DNA of 64,000 nucleotides from Dipteris shenzhenensis (taxonomy: Eukaryota > Polypodiophyta > Polypodiopsida > Gleicheniales), in assembly GCA_047967505.1 (NCBI GenBank), contig CM106541.1, one strand, 5' to 3'. A model generated the notes under the pieces. It did not search any database. It saw only the letters and a list, made by a program, of their open reading frames with translations, and was not told where the DNA came from. Numbering within the stretch: position 1 is the first letter of the stretch; each line of letters opens with the position of its first letter. The position numbers and the translations under genes are program-made. Below are positions 34,196 to 45,960 of the stretch, in pieces.

Positions 34196-34570
34196 TATAA
34201 TTGTCATGCTCTTTTGAAAATGAAAGGTTTTATTAACGGTAAAGAAGTTGTTATTTTACATGATGACTGTAGTATGCATGACTTCACCTTGGAAAGAGAT
34301 TTGGCAAAGCTAAACCTAGATTCATCCCCATCTCATTATAAAGTTAAAGCTGCTTTACCAAGACAAAGTATAATTGCACTAGAGAAGTCAAGGATCTAGA
34401 GTTTTCAATCAAACCCTACAAAGATAGGTGAGACTTCCTCGTAGCACCTCTAAAAGGAGTTGATATCATCTTAGGAATGCCATGGAGACATCAATATAAT
34501 CCTAAGATAGATTATGACTCACATCAGATGTGGATTGAGAAGGACAGACAAGATTAAAGAGTTTTATGAA
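34196..34570 (+). pseudogene. chromovirus protease region, degenerate
   Basis: The frame from 34127 to 34399 has NGKEVVILHDDCSMHDF, where a D-S/T-G protease site is expected, so the active site is changed. A following frame has VDIILGMPWRHQYNPKIDYD, the usual segment after the gypsy protease (ILGMPW). Confidence 0.7.
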
Positions 34571-34699
34571 AACTAGAATCAGTCCTTTACTAAATCATAC
34601 ACAAGCCAAGAGATTCACAGAGCAATTAGGAAATGTGAGAAAACTTCTTTGACTTTAGTGAATACGGTAATAGCTACTTATCCAAATACTAAGCCTACA

Positions 34700-35470
34700 C
34701 ACCAAAAGCTTACCTCTCAATTTTTGATTGTTTCTTAGAGGGTTTACCACTCAGATTACCATGTTCTTGGCTTGAAGATCATAGGATAGAAATCCTACTG
34801 GACAATACTTCACCTTGCAAGGCACCTTATAGAGTTAATTAGTTAGAACAAAGGAAAATTCAAAAGCAAATGGAGTTCACCTTATGGGGCACCTGTCTTG
34901 TTGGTCAAAAAGAAAAGTGGAACCTATCGAATGTGCGTAGACTACCGTGCACTAAACAAAAATCACAGTGAAGGGCCAATACCCAATTCCTAGGGTCGAT
35001 GATCCTCTAGAAAAATTGAAAGGGGCCACGATCTTCAGTAAGAGCAATCTTAAATCTGGTTATCATCAAGTTTGTATAGTAGAGGATGATATATACAAGA
35101 CTACCTTTCAAACTCAAACGCAGCATTATGAATTCCTAGTCATGCCTTTTGGGCTAACAATGCTCTAGCTATTTTCAGCTGAATGATAAATCAAATCTTT
35201 CTTAGACACCAAGATTGTGTGGTAGTATTTTTTGGTGATATTCTAGTGTTTAGCAAAGATATTGGGGAGCTTAAGAAACATCTAAAGTTAGTCTTTTCAC
35301 TCTTGAAAGAAAATCCATTGTACATAAGTCTTGAAAAGAGTAGTTTCTTTCAAGATCAAATAGAGTATTTGGGTCACATAATATCTACCGATAGGATTTG
35401 AGTAGACTCAAAGAAGATTGAATGTATAGTCACATGGCCTAAACCCCTAGATATACATGAATTAAGATCA
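34700..35470 (+). pseudogene. chromovirus reverse transcriptase, broken
   Basis: Recognisable in several frames: [50 protein letters not shown] and then VVFFGDILVFSKD. The catalytic motif, normally F.DDI, reads FFGDI, so the first aspartate is replaced by glycine. Stops occur near 35167 and 35399. Confidence 0.85.
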
Positions 35471-35739
35471 TTCTTGGGATTATGTAGCTTCTAGAGGAGA
35501 ATTTCACATTCATTGCACATCCATTCGTAGACCTTCTTAGGAAAGATAAGCATTTCTTATGGACAACCGTCAAGATAAATCTTTTGCAGCTTTGAAAGAA
35601 GCTCTCACGCTTGCTCCTGTGTTGCAACTACCAAATTTCTCTAGACCATTCTTTGTAGTTGTAACCGCTACTAGTGGAACCATTTGCAGCCATCCTTATG
35701 CAAGATGGACATCCTATAGCATATGAGAGCTGAAAATAA

Positions 35740-36570
35740 AAACCAACGGAATGTAATTATAGTACATATGATAAAGAATTAACCGCTATTGTGCATGCTT
35801 TACGAATGTGGAAACATTATTTGATGGGAGCAGAGTTTCTTATCAAAATTGATCAACAAAGTATCAAACATTTGTTCACTCAACCACTAATATCTGATAG
35901 GCACATCAAATGGGCATCATTTATACAAAGTTTTCAGCCCATGATTCAGTATCAACCTGGTAAAGAGAATGTAGTTACTGCTGCTCTCAGCAGAAAGCCA
36001 AATATTAATCACATCATTGCTATAGCAATTCAACCTTTCGAAGGCATGAGGAATGCTTACCAAGGGGATCTAGACTTTTTTGATATATGGAACAAATTAG
36101 AGAATAATAATTGGAATCCTATGTTGGAGTATTCTTGCAACGATGTATACCTCTTTTGTCAAAAGAAATTATGCATCACTCGACCCTTTACACAAATTTT
36201 AATGGAAGAAATGCATCAACCACCATATATGGGGCATAGGGGAGTGACTCCCACTTTACAAGTGATAGCAAGAGAAATTCATTGGCCTACTATAAGAAAA
36301 GATTTTGTAGCCAAATGCATCACTTGTCAGAAAATTAAGAGTTATAAGGGAAAGACTCCTAAATTGCTAATGCCTTTGCTTGTGCCTACACAATCTTGGG
36401 AACAAATATCCATGGATTTCATAACAGGTTTTCCTACTACAGCAAATCAAAATGATATGATATGGACTATAGTGGATTGCCTTAGTAAGCGAGCCTATTT
36501 TATCCCATGCAAGAAGACTTTGATCTATGTCCATCATGGCTTGCTAAAGATCATAGCGTGTGATTGAGAT
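35740..36570 (+). pseudogene. chromovirus RNase H end and integrase N-terminal part
   Basis: The 258-residue frame from 35791 begins in RNase H (HALRMWKHYLMGAEFLIKID, QPGKENVVTAALSRKP). It then has the integrase HHCC region (HQPPYMGHRGVTP, CITCQKIKSYKG) and the start of the core (SMDFITGFP, TIVDCLSKRAYF). It stops at 36565, and the rest of the core is largely missing. Confidence 0.88.
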
Positions 36571-36639
36571 TCAAAGTTTTGCAGTAATTTTTGGACTGCA
36601 TTGTCATAATCTAGGCACTAAGTTAGATTTCTCCTCATC

Positions 36640-37172
36640 TTTTCCAATGGACAAACTCAAGTCACAAATAATACTATTTTGGACATGTTAAAAGCTTATG
36701 TGGGAAGTCAACCAACACATGCTTTTTAAAGAAGATGATTATGTTCTCCTAAGGATTGAGAAAAGAACATTAAAGAGCATTGAGAAATGGCCAATAATCA
36801 AAATGTCCCCACGTTTTTATGGACCATTCAAGGTGATTCAAAAAATCAATGATCTACCATATAGGCTTGAATTACCAGATAATTGAAAAATACATAATGC
36901 TTTTCATATTAGCCTCTTAAAGCCATTCAAAGGATGTCTACCTATACATCCTATCTATGAAGAGGCTCCATTGATTGTTGATGAATAAGAAATACTAGAA
37001 CGTGAATGCATTATTGATCATCAACAAATCTCGACCCGAAAAGGAAATGCCTATACCAAATATTTGCTCAAATTTAAGAATAATCCAAGAGATGATGCTC
37101 AGTGGATGCCTGAGCGCTTCTTTCAAACTTTTCCAGACCTAATGAATTCCTATAATCAAACACGCAACTGAG
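36640..37172 (+). pseudogene. chromovirus integrase C-terminus and chromodomain
   Basis: The frame from 36698 has the GPY/F-type integrase tail (SPRFYGPFKVIQKINDLPYRLELP), a stop, then NAFHISLLKPF. Next comes a chromodomain-like end with EILERECIIDH, TKYLLKFKNNPRDDAQWMPE and a final stop at 37169-37171. Chromodomains direct chromovirus insertion to particular chromatin; the internal stops make this copy non-functional. Confidence 0.8.
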
Positions 37173-37198
37173 GTCAGTTGCATTCCAAGAAAGAGGGA

Positions 37199-37906
37199 TG
37201 TTATGGAAATTGCATTTCTAATATTTCTTGCTTTGGATATTATTTTATTCTTAGTCAAGTGTGACTATGGCAAAGTATTCCATAGAAGCACATCAGACAT
37301 GGTGAGGGTCCTAGTGGATGCTCTTGGGGACACCTAACTAGCCTACAATTTGCCATGTAGATGGTCGGTATTGTGGGTGATTCCACGTTAATTCTGGTGT
37401 TGCTAATGTTATTGGTGGTGTTTGATTATTGTACTTTGAGGGCGGTTATATTCGGATTGATTGATTCGGAGATTCGTTTAATTGATTGTTAATAACTAAT
37501 GTCATTAGAGGCTTGAGTACAGGTGATGGAACTAATGGTAAGGATTGGAGTTAGTGCGAGGGTATTGATTGAGGTTTTGCACGGCTCATCTTATATTGCC
37601 ATGGTCTATTTTTTATTTCCTTGATATTGTGAAGTTTGGTTATTATTTTTTGGAGGACATAAATCAATTTTGGGCCCAAAGAGGCTATGTAAAGAAAGTC
37701 CCTTATTTTGCAAGAGAGGGATAGTTTTGTCTCCTAAGATTTATTGAAATATTATAAATACACTAGATGAGGAAATGTAAGCGACTCATCTAGGGGGGCG
37801 AGATTGTACCCAGTTGGTTGTCGCTGTCACTCTGTGCTTTGGTTATCTCTTTCAATTTATCAAGTGGTGCTATTGTGAGCTTTGGGGAAATCTGATTTTG
37901 GTTTCA
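37199..37906 (+). repeat. chromovirus 3' LTR
   Basis: Begins TGTTATGGAAATTGC directly after the purine run and ends near ...GTTTCA. Aligns to 31435-32132 with numerous substitutions and short gaps. Confidence 0.85.
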
Positions 37907-37907
37907 G

Positions 37908-38283
37908 AGCAGATTCAGCATTTGGCACTTGTTGAGAGAATATGAGAAAAGAGAAACCTATTAGTATTATTATTATAAACTTTGTAAATATTACAAAATT
38001 CTAGTAGCCCTGTGCCAATCTACTATAAATTTTTTATTACAAGAGTCTAAGTAGATTCACCATTTGGCATGTGCTAAGAGAATATGAGAAAAAAGAAACG
38101 TGTTCGTATTATTATAACATTTATAAATATTACAAAATTTTAGCAACCTTGTGCTCAATCTACTACTAGATTTTTAGTACGACAGTCTAAGCAAATTCAC
38201 CATTTGGCACATCCTAAGAGAATATGAGGAAAGAAAAACATGTTTGTATTATTACAAAATTTGTAAATATTATAAAATTTGTG
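37908..38283. repeat. tandem repeat, ~130-145 bp unit, three copies
   Basis: Units contain 'gattcaccatttggcac', 'taagagaatatgagaaaa' and 'atattacaaaattttag', with starts near 37911, 38053 and 38196. The array runs into the (TG)n start of the larger satellite. Confidence 0.85.
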
Positions 38284-39550
38284 TGTGTGTGTGTGGCCCT
38301 GAGGGTAAGACCACATGGTGGCAAGTAAGCCCACCATTTGGAACTTACTCTCGATCTAATAGAATGCTAAGTGACTTCTGTACAGTAGAAATGGATAAGT
38401 ATGATAAGTGTGAAAAGTGTTTTTATAAGTAGTTCCTAACTCTAAATTCACAAGAGGTTGGATCCAATATTTTTGCACAAGAAACCAATAGTTAGAAATC
38501 AAAGCAAAGAGTAGCCATTACTAAATTGAAAGCTTGTATGGTGCTAGCCCAATGAAGGGCTAGCTTGCGAGATCATTGTGTGTTTAGATTTAATAATCCC
38601 ATCAATAAATGAACCATACAATCAATTCAGTCATAGAATATATTAACAACATTAACTTGAAATAATTCAGATATGGAGAATAAATACTTGAAGAACTCAT
38701 TTAATTTCAAATATATTCTTACAACCAAACCCTGGTAGAGTTATAAAAAATGAGGAGATGAGTGTCAAATCCGCCAGGTAGTCTAGGCTCCAAGGGCAGG
38801 GTCCACTTACCTAACACCATCCAAATAAGCCATATGTTAGAACAATACAGCTTAATTTGGATAGACAGGTAATGATTGTTTCCCCTCGCTTGTTATCACT
38901 TTACCTAGGAACAAGAACTTCCCTCAAAATTCTGGCATATAAAAGTATAATGATTTCACAAAGGAAAGCACTATTAAATAATGCATTAGCTCAGTCTTAA
39001 AAGAAATGTACCACTAGACTAAAATTGTATTTCAAGGAGGAGTAAATTAATTAAAGAAGACATAAATTAAAAAATAATTTAGCTAAAACTGCATTTCAAG
39101 AAGGAGTAAATTAATTAAATAAGAAATTAACTAAAGAAGAAATCAATTTAAAAAGTTTTTGTGTAAGTGTGTGTGTATGTGTGTGTGCATGGCTCACCCC
39201 CAACCCAGAGGGTAAGACCACATGGTGGGGAGTAAGCCCACCACATGGAACTTACTCCCCACCTAATAGAATGGTAAGTGACTTGTGTACGGCAAAAATG
39301 GATAACTATGGTTAGTGTGAAAAGTGTTTTAAAGGTAGTTGTGCACTCCAAATTCAAAAGAGGTTGGATCCAATATTTTTGCACAAGAAACCAATAGTAA
39401 GAAAGTGAAAGCAAAGAGTAACCATTACTAATTGAAAACCAATTGTATGGTACTAGCCCGACTAGGGCTACTAAGTGTACCAATAGACTAATAGACTAAA
39501 GTTGCATTTCAAGGAGTAAATTAATTAAAGAAGAAATTAACTAAAGATGA

Positions 39551-39563
39551 AAGTAATGAAAAA
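39551..39563. other. LINE target-site duplication, left copy
   Basis: aagtaatgaaaaa, repeated at 41738-41750 after the LINE poly(A). Confidence 0.75.
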
Positions 39564-41606
39564 TGGCTAGATACTTGGGTTTTCAGGTCGGCCTGGACAT
39601 CACGCCAGCTCAGCAGTTTCTCCCGGTGCTAGATTCCATCCGACGGAAGCTGGCTTTCTGGAGCACTGCTAAGCTTTCCCTTGCAGGTCGCACCTTGGTA
39701 GTCAACCAAGTCCTCCTTGCCACGGCTTGGTATGTGGCTTCCTGTTGGTGTTTCTCGAGATCCAATGTGGCACAGCTTAGGAGGCTGGTTCAGAACTTCC
39801 TTTGGTCCGGGGAGGATGGCCTCAGAGATACCAGAGCCAGGGTTGCTTGGCAGACTGTTATTCTTCCGCAGGCTGAGGGAGGCCTGGGAGTCATCGATCT
39901 AGAGCTGCAGAGTCAGGCCTTGCTAGGCAAGTTAGTCATCCGCGGTTTGACCCCGGGGGGGCAGACGTGGAAGATGCTACTTCAGCACGGGGTCGGTTCT
40001 TGTGTCCCGCGACGAGGTGGAGAGTGGGCTCCCGTCCCTCAGGTGGATCTTCACTTCCGCCCCGCTTACTCAGCCCCGTTCCCCACTCGTTCGTAGCCTC
40101 CTCATGGTTTGGAGGCGGCTCCGCCTCAGTCTCATTCAGTCCCCTCCCCGCTGTCAGGAGGAGATTGATCGCCAGCCGCTTGTCTGGAACGATCAGGTCA
40201 GAGATGCCGAGGGCCTTCAGTTGGGGGAGAGATCACATATCAGGTGGGATGGTTGGACGAGGGGGCCAGCCCGGTCCCTTCGAGTTTGGAGGGACACGTA
40301 CAGATATTTGGAGACGGCTGATCTCGTAGACGCCACTGGAGGTGCTCGTGGAGCCCAGGCGAGACGCACGAAGATCGACGGCGCGATCCCAGCTGATTGG
40401 TTGGTTCCACCGGAGTCTCAGATCCTCATGCCTGGTGATGACCGTTGGCTGGGACAGTTCACCCCCCGTGGCATCCCACTGGTGGTCGCAGGACGGATGG
40501 TCGACTCCTCTATTTCTTTCTTCGCAGTTATGGGGGATGGACGACTCAGGAGAGAGGATGCACTCATCGACCCCCTACTCCCATGGCAGAGGGTTCGGAT
40601 CGTAGGCCTTTTGGGGAAGGTCTGGCGTACCGACCCTAGCATTGAGCAAGATCAGCTACAGCTTTGGCGACTCTGGCTCTGGGAGGGGCGGGCCTTGTCA
40701 GAGCTTGAGTGGGACCCAGGAGAGTGGAGCTGGCCAGAGGTTGTGACAGGACAGGGGCCAACCTCCTTCTTCGCCTACAGCACGACTTTGGGCAGGCGAG
40801 TTCTTGGGAGGATGCAGAGCCGCCCCCCCACCCAGCGGCCCAACTGGTATGCACAGGGTATTTCCAGATTCTTTTTGCAGGCCTTCTGGAAGGCCTTGTG
40901 GGAGAGCTGGCGGCCGCGGAAGATCTCCTACTTCCTGTGGCTTCTCGCCCACAAAGGTCTTCCGGTGGGGAGCTGGTTGAGACAGATAGGCCAGGACGGA
41001 CGCTGTCAGATTTGTCATGAGGTTGAGGAGTCACCAAAGCACTGCCTGTGGAGCTGCACTCGCGTCCAGGAAGTGTGGAGGTGGACTTTCGGGATTCTCA
41101 CTCGCGCAGCACCAGAGCTAGGCTTGATCACGTGGGGTGCGTTCTGTTGGTGCAGCACCGCACCTGGTCTACATCACTTATTCGAGGCATGCCAGTAGGA
41201 CCCCACTTTCCTTATCACGCAGGGTACATGGGGGCTGCTCGAGGGTATCCCGTAGCACCTAGCAGAGTCGGATACAGGAGTTCAGGAGAGGCAGCCAGTC
41301 TGGGAGATTATCAGCAGCATAGCAGGGTGGCACATTTGGACCTCGCGTTGCGCGCAGATCCTCGGTGGCACCTCCTTATCGACTGCCCAGGTCATGACTG
41401 ATATTTGGTGCGAGATTATTCATACCCTCAGAGGCCAGTGGGACCAGATTCAGGGAGATTCCTGGTCCGGTCAAGAGAAGCGGAGACGCTTCCTTCGGAC
41501 TTGGAACACTCAGGGCCTCTTCTTCGAGCAGACCTCGCAGGGCCTTCGGTGGTGCTACTCACCACCCCGATGGCTGTTCATTCACACTCGCCTTATCCCG
41601 ACGTGA
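39563..41606 (+). pseudogene. LINE ORF2 C-terminal part with zf-RVT domain
   Basis: The first frame (39563-40096) has the segment downstream of RT: YLGFQVGLD, RRKLAFWSTAKLSLAGR, QNFLWSGE, LPQAEGGLGVIDLELQSQALL. A frameshift near 40085 moves to the frame from 40002, which runs to TAG 41196-41198. It carries the zinc-binding zf-RVT region (RKISYFLWLLAHKGLP, CQICHEVEESPKHCLWSC). The same frame continues beyond TAGs at 41196 and near 41253 to 41606. The RT and endonuclease domains are absent because of truncation. Confidence 0.85.
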
Positions 41607-41737
41607 GAGAGTGATTTATTGTGTTACCTTTTAGGGCTGTGTCCGATTTGTGAACACAGCCCGTCAGCTACAAGCTGACCTTTTGTATCTTGTTCTCGAA
41701 GTAATATAATTAGCACTGTTTTTTCGGGGAAAAAAAA
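39563..41737 (+). mobile_element. 5'-truncated LINE (non-LTR retrotransposon)
   Basis: The insertion begins inside ORF2, ends in a short poly(A) at 41730-41739 and is flanked by a direct repeat of about 12-13 bp (aagtaatgaaaa). These are the marks of target-primed reverse transcription with 5' truncation. It is far more GC-rich than the surrounding satellite, so it arrived from a differently composed source or is young. Confidence 0.9.
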
Positions 41738-43467
41738 AAGTAATGAAAAAAGTTTTGATGTAAGTGTGTGTGTGTGTGGCCCACCCCCAACCCAGAGGGT
41801 AAGACCACATGCTGGGGAGTAAAGTGGTGGGGAGTAAGCCCACCATATGGAGCTTACTTCCCACCTAATACTTCTATACAATACAAATGGATAAGTATGA
41901 TAATTATTTTTTATAAGTAGTTGTGTACTCCAAATTCACAAGAGGTTGGATCCAGTATTTTGGCACAAGAAAGAAATCGTTGGAAATTGAAGCAAAGAGT
42001 AGCCATTACTAAATTGAAAACCAATTGTATGGTACTAGCCTGACCAAGGGCTAGTTGCGAGATCAATGTGTGTATTTAGATTTAATAATCCCATCAATAA
42101 ATGAACCATACAATCAATTCAGTCATATAATAGCTTAAGAACATTAACTAGAAATAATTCAAATACTTAAAGAACTCAAATTAAGTTTAATTTCAAATGT
42201 ATTATTACAAGAAAAACCCAGTAGGGTTACAAAAATGAGTAGACAAGTGTCAAATTAAGGTAGTCCAGGCTCCAAGGTCAAGGTCCACTTACCTACCACC
42301 ATCCAAATAAACCATATGGTAGAACAATATAGCTTAATTTGGGTAGACAGGTAATGCATGTTTCCCTTAGCTTGTAATCTCTTTACCTAGAAACAAGAGC
42401 ATCCCTCCAAATTCCAGCGTATTAAAGTATAATGAATTCACAAAGGAAAGCACTAATAAATAATGCAGTTTAAAAGGAAATGTACCAATAAACTAAAGTT
42501 GCAGTTAAAGAAGGAGCAAATTAATTAAAGAAGAAATTAATTAAAAAAGTTTGTGTGTAAGTGTCTGTGTCTGTGGTTTTACTAATCAAAATGTATTTGT
42601 GTGTGGCCCACCCCCAACCCAGAGGGCAAAACCACTTGGTGGGGAGTAATCCCACCATCTAGAACTTACTCCCCACCTAATAGAATGCTAAGTGGCTTTT
42701 GTACGATAGAAATGGATAAGCATGATAAGTGTGAAAAGGGTTTGTATAAGTAGTTGCATACTCCAAATTCACAAGAGGTTGGATCCACTATTTTTGCATA
42801 AGAAACCAATAGTTAGAAATCAAAGCAAAGAGTGGCCATTACTAAATTGAAAATTGATTATATGGTACTAACCCAACAAAGAGCTAGTTGCAAGATCAAT
42901 GTGTATGTTTAGATTTAATACTCCCAGCAATAAAAGAACCATACAATTCGATTCAATCATAGAATAGCTTAACAACATTAACTAGAAATAACTCAGATAT
43001 GGAGAATAAATACTCATTTAATTTCACATGTATTCTTACAACCCAACCTCGGTAGGGTTACAAAAAATGAGGAGATGAGTGTCGAATCCGCCAGATAGTC
43101 CAGGCTCCAAGGGCGGGGTCCACTTACCTAACACCATCCAAATAAACCATATGTTAGAACAATATAGCTTAATTTGGATAGATAGGTAATGCTTGTTTCC
43201 CCTTGCTTGTTATACTTTACCTAGGAACAAGAACATTCCTCCAAATTCTAGCATATAAAAGTATAATGATTTCACAAAGGAAAGCACTAATAAATAATGC
43301 ATTAACTCAATTTTAAAAGAAATGTACCAATAGAGTAAAGTTGTATTTCAAGAAGGAGCAAATTAATTAAAGAAGAAATCTAAAGTTGCATTTCAAGGAG
43401 GAGTAAATTAATTAAATAAGAAATTAGCTCAAGAAGAAATCAATTTAAAAAGTTTTTGTGTAAGTGT

Positions 43468-43506
<39 letters not shown>

Positions 43507-43515
43507 TGGGTGTGG

Positions 43516-43548
<33 letters not shown>

Positions 43549-43960
43549 GTGTGCATGGACCACCCCCAACCTAGAGGGTAAGACCACATGGTGGGAAGTA
43601 AGCCCACCACGTGGAACTTACTCCCCACCTAATAGAATGGTAAGTGACTTGTGTACAGTAGAAATGGATAAGTATGGTAAGTGTTAAAAGTGTTTTTATA
43701 AGTATTTGTGCACTCCAAATTCACAAGAGATTGGATCCAGTATTTTTGCACAAGCAACCAATAGTTAGAAAATCAAAGCAAAGAGTAACCATTACTAATT
43801 GAAAACCAATTGTATGGTACGAGCCCGACCAAGGGCTACTAAGTGTACCAATAGACTAATAGATTAAAGTTGCATTTCAAGAAGGAGTAAATTAATTAAA
43901 GAAGAAATTAACTCAAGATGAAAGTAATGAAAAAAAAATTATGTAAGTGTGTGTGTAATT

Positions 43961-45380
43961 GTATGGTACTCATGAGTGCGTGCGTTCATTGGGCAGGCTG
44001 TATGGAGTAGAGCAACAGTTAACGTACGAGTTGTACAGAGGGTTCAGGTAGCTTGATGGCCATTGGCTATAAGGTGTTGGCTTTGAGGTTGTACTAGCTG
44101 TACAACAACCACCCATTTGCCTTTGAATATGGATTGCTGCCAAATCGGCTGAATGGAGGTGTTTTTCAACTTAACAGGACATGTTTTGAGTCTATGAAAG
44201 TGTGCAAATAGCTCATGAATGAGCTTGGTTGAGCTCCTGGTCGGTGAAAGGGTTCACTAATCCCTTCAAGTGATTTAATAATCCCATCAATAAATGAACC
44301 ACAATGTTCATTTCCCAGGGTCGGGCCCACATGCAAGTTTCTTGCTTGAAGTTTTGAGAGAGATTCATTTCTGTTGAGTTTCTCACAAGAGGTCTTTGTG
44401 TGATTGAGATAGAGAGAGGTCTTATTTCTTTAAGAGATTTTTGAGAGGTTTTTTATACCTGAGAGAGAGAATACCTGCTTCAACCCAGTTCAAGAAACTT
44501 GCAAACAAAGCTACAAAACTTTGGACAACCAATGGCATCACAGTCAACCACAACACGCTCGACTCAACACTTCATCAACGTCTTCGATGACTTGACTCCT
44601 ACATCTCAAGAGCCACAAGTAGCCTACAGCACTAGCCAAAAGCATCATTCAACAAAGGCAGCTCTACTGCACACACAATTACACTAGCAAACAACCTCCA
44701 TAGAACCTCATCGAGCATGCTCGCAACTCGAACCTTATTGGTAGTAGCGACTCAACAAAGCTTCAATAGAGCAAGCACAACCCTCGCGGCACTCTGACCC
44801 ACATCCACAACAACGGCCCAACAATGACCTTCATAATGCACAACACATAGCCCACTAGCACACCTCAAATGCCTTCATCAACCCAAATTACTCATGCAAT
44901 GAAGAGCCATAGTAGCTTCACTTAGTACTCCTCTACAGCAACCTGAGATGTAGCTTGAACACACAAAAGGACCCAAGACCAAGCTTCTCCAACAACATCA
45001 CACCACTTCAATGAATCCTTTTCGACCTTACGAGCCAATTAAAGGCAGCACAAAGTAATGTACACAAGCTCATGCAAGGAAGTAGACCAACCAACATGAC
45101 TGGCAAAAGATATCAGCAGAAATGACTGGCATCTCCAACTACTAGTAGCTCACATCAACTCACCTCAAGCCCATGACTCAGCAGCAATGCCACTCGGGCA
45201 AGCATAAGTGACTCTAAATAGTGGTGGTTAAATGCTCATGCCCACCTCTGAAACAACCCCAATGACTTGCCCATAGATCACAGCGCACGGAGCTCCACAA
45301 GCTACATCAACCACCCATGGCGGCGGCGATCCATTAATGTAAATGAAATCTTTGAGGATATATCCATAGATTTTGTCCAA
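43961..45380. other. no gene recognised
   Basis: Begins with a fragment of the preceding satellite. A further short piece (gatttaataatcccatcaataaatgaacca) is at 44272-44301. The region at 44330-44470 is GA-rich (gagagagaggtctt). The stretch 44480-45230 is CA-rich without a supported frame. Confidence 0.4.
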
Positions 45381-45384
45381 CCTT

Positions 45385-45960
45385 ATCATCTTAACACGTG
45401 GTAGCACTACACAATGGCCACGTGGCACCTCATCCATAAGGCCCACATCATCACAACAAGTTATCGTGCTGCATCACTACCCTTGTGCCACATCAACATT
45501 CCCATGGAAGCTGACCATGTCATCACCTTATCCCAGCTGCCATGTGAGTACAGATGCCATGTCACCACATGCCACATCAGTAGGTCCAATCAACAAGCCT
45601 AGTCATTTTTGCCATGTCATCATAGTGACACATCAGCATAACACATCATCCTTGCCACATCATCTTCTAGCTCAGCAGTAGTAGGGACACGTCACGATGG
45701 CACATCATCGGGCCATGTTTCAAAGCCCTTGCTAGGTACACTTGCCTCTTTACACGCACAGTGCCACATATGTGTAACTTGGTAATCATCATGTGAACAT
45801 AGTGGCACATGCCACCTAATCATTTTGACCACTCCCTTGGACAAAGTTTGGCACAAATTGCAAATGGCCATAACTTCATCACACAGTGCCACATATGTGT
45901 AACTTGGTAATCATCATGTGAACATAGTGGCACATGCCACCTAATCACATCTAACACTAG
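45385..45960. repeat. GCCACATCA short-repeat array, copy 2
   Basis: Many copies of gccacatca, cacatcatc and catgtcatca. It also contains a duplicated block of about 64 bp, 'cagtgccacatatgtgtaacttgg...gccacctaatca', starting at 45759 and 45884. Confidence 0.7.

Larger units (their letters stand above)
31435..37906 (+). mobile_element. Ty3/gypsy chromovirus-type element, heavily decayed
   Basis: Two diverged LTRs bracket a PBS, gag with zinc knuckle, damaged protease, RT, RNase H, integrase and a C-terminal chromodomain-like region, all on the plus strand. The polypurine tract AAGAAAGAGGGA lies at 37187-37198. Many stops and frameshifts, a changed RT active site and clear LTR divergence show it is older than the copia element. 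The left LTR appears to have lost about ten terminal bases, and no convincing target duplication was found. Confidence 0.88.
38283..43960. repeat. large (TG)n-led satellite, five units, split by a LINE
   Basis: The landmark 'gagggtaagaccacatggtgg' or a close variant recurs at about 38300, 39207, 41795, 42624 and 43575. Full units are about 830-950 bp. Short units (39160-39560 and 43450-43940) lack the central 400-500 bp. Each unit starts with a (TG)n run and a small palindrome (ccacatggtggg...cccaccacatgg). The order long-short, long, long-short suggests a higher-order duplication. The LINE 39563-41737 lies between the second and third units. Confidence 0.85.

Noticed and set aside
37907-37912. 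Target-site duplication of the chromovirus (agcaa/agcag)
   Set aside because: The left LTR terminus is altered, so the flanks cannot be placed exactly; the similarity of five bases is not convincing.
40418-41037. Minus-strand frames over the LINE
   Set aside because: The GC-rich LINE gives long antisense frames by composition; the plus strand carries the recognised domains.
43440-43628. Frame of HTHTHT repeats
   Set aside because: Translation of the (TG)n microsatellite.
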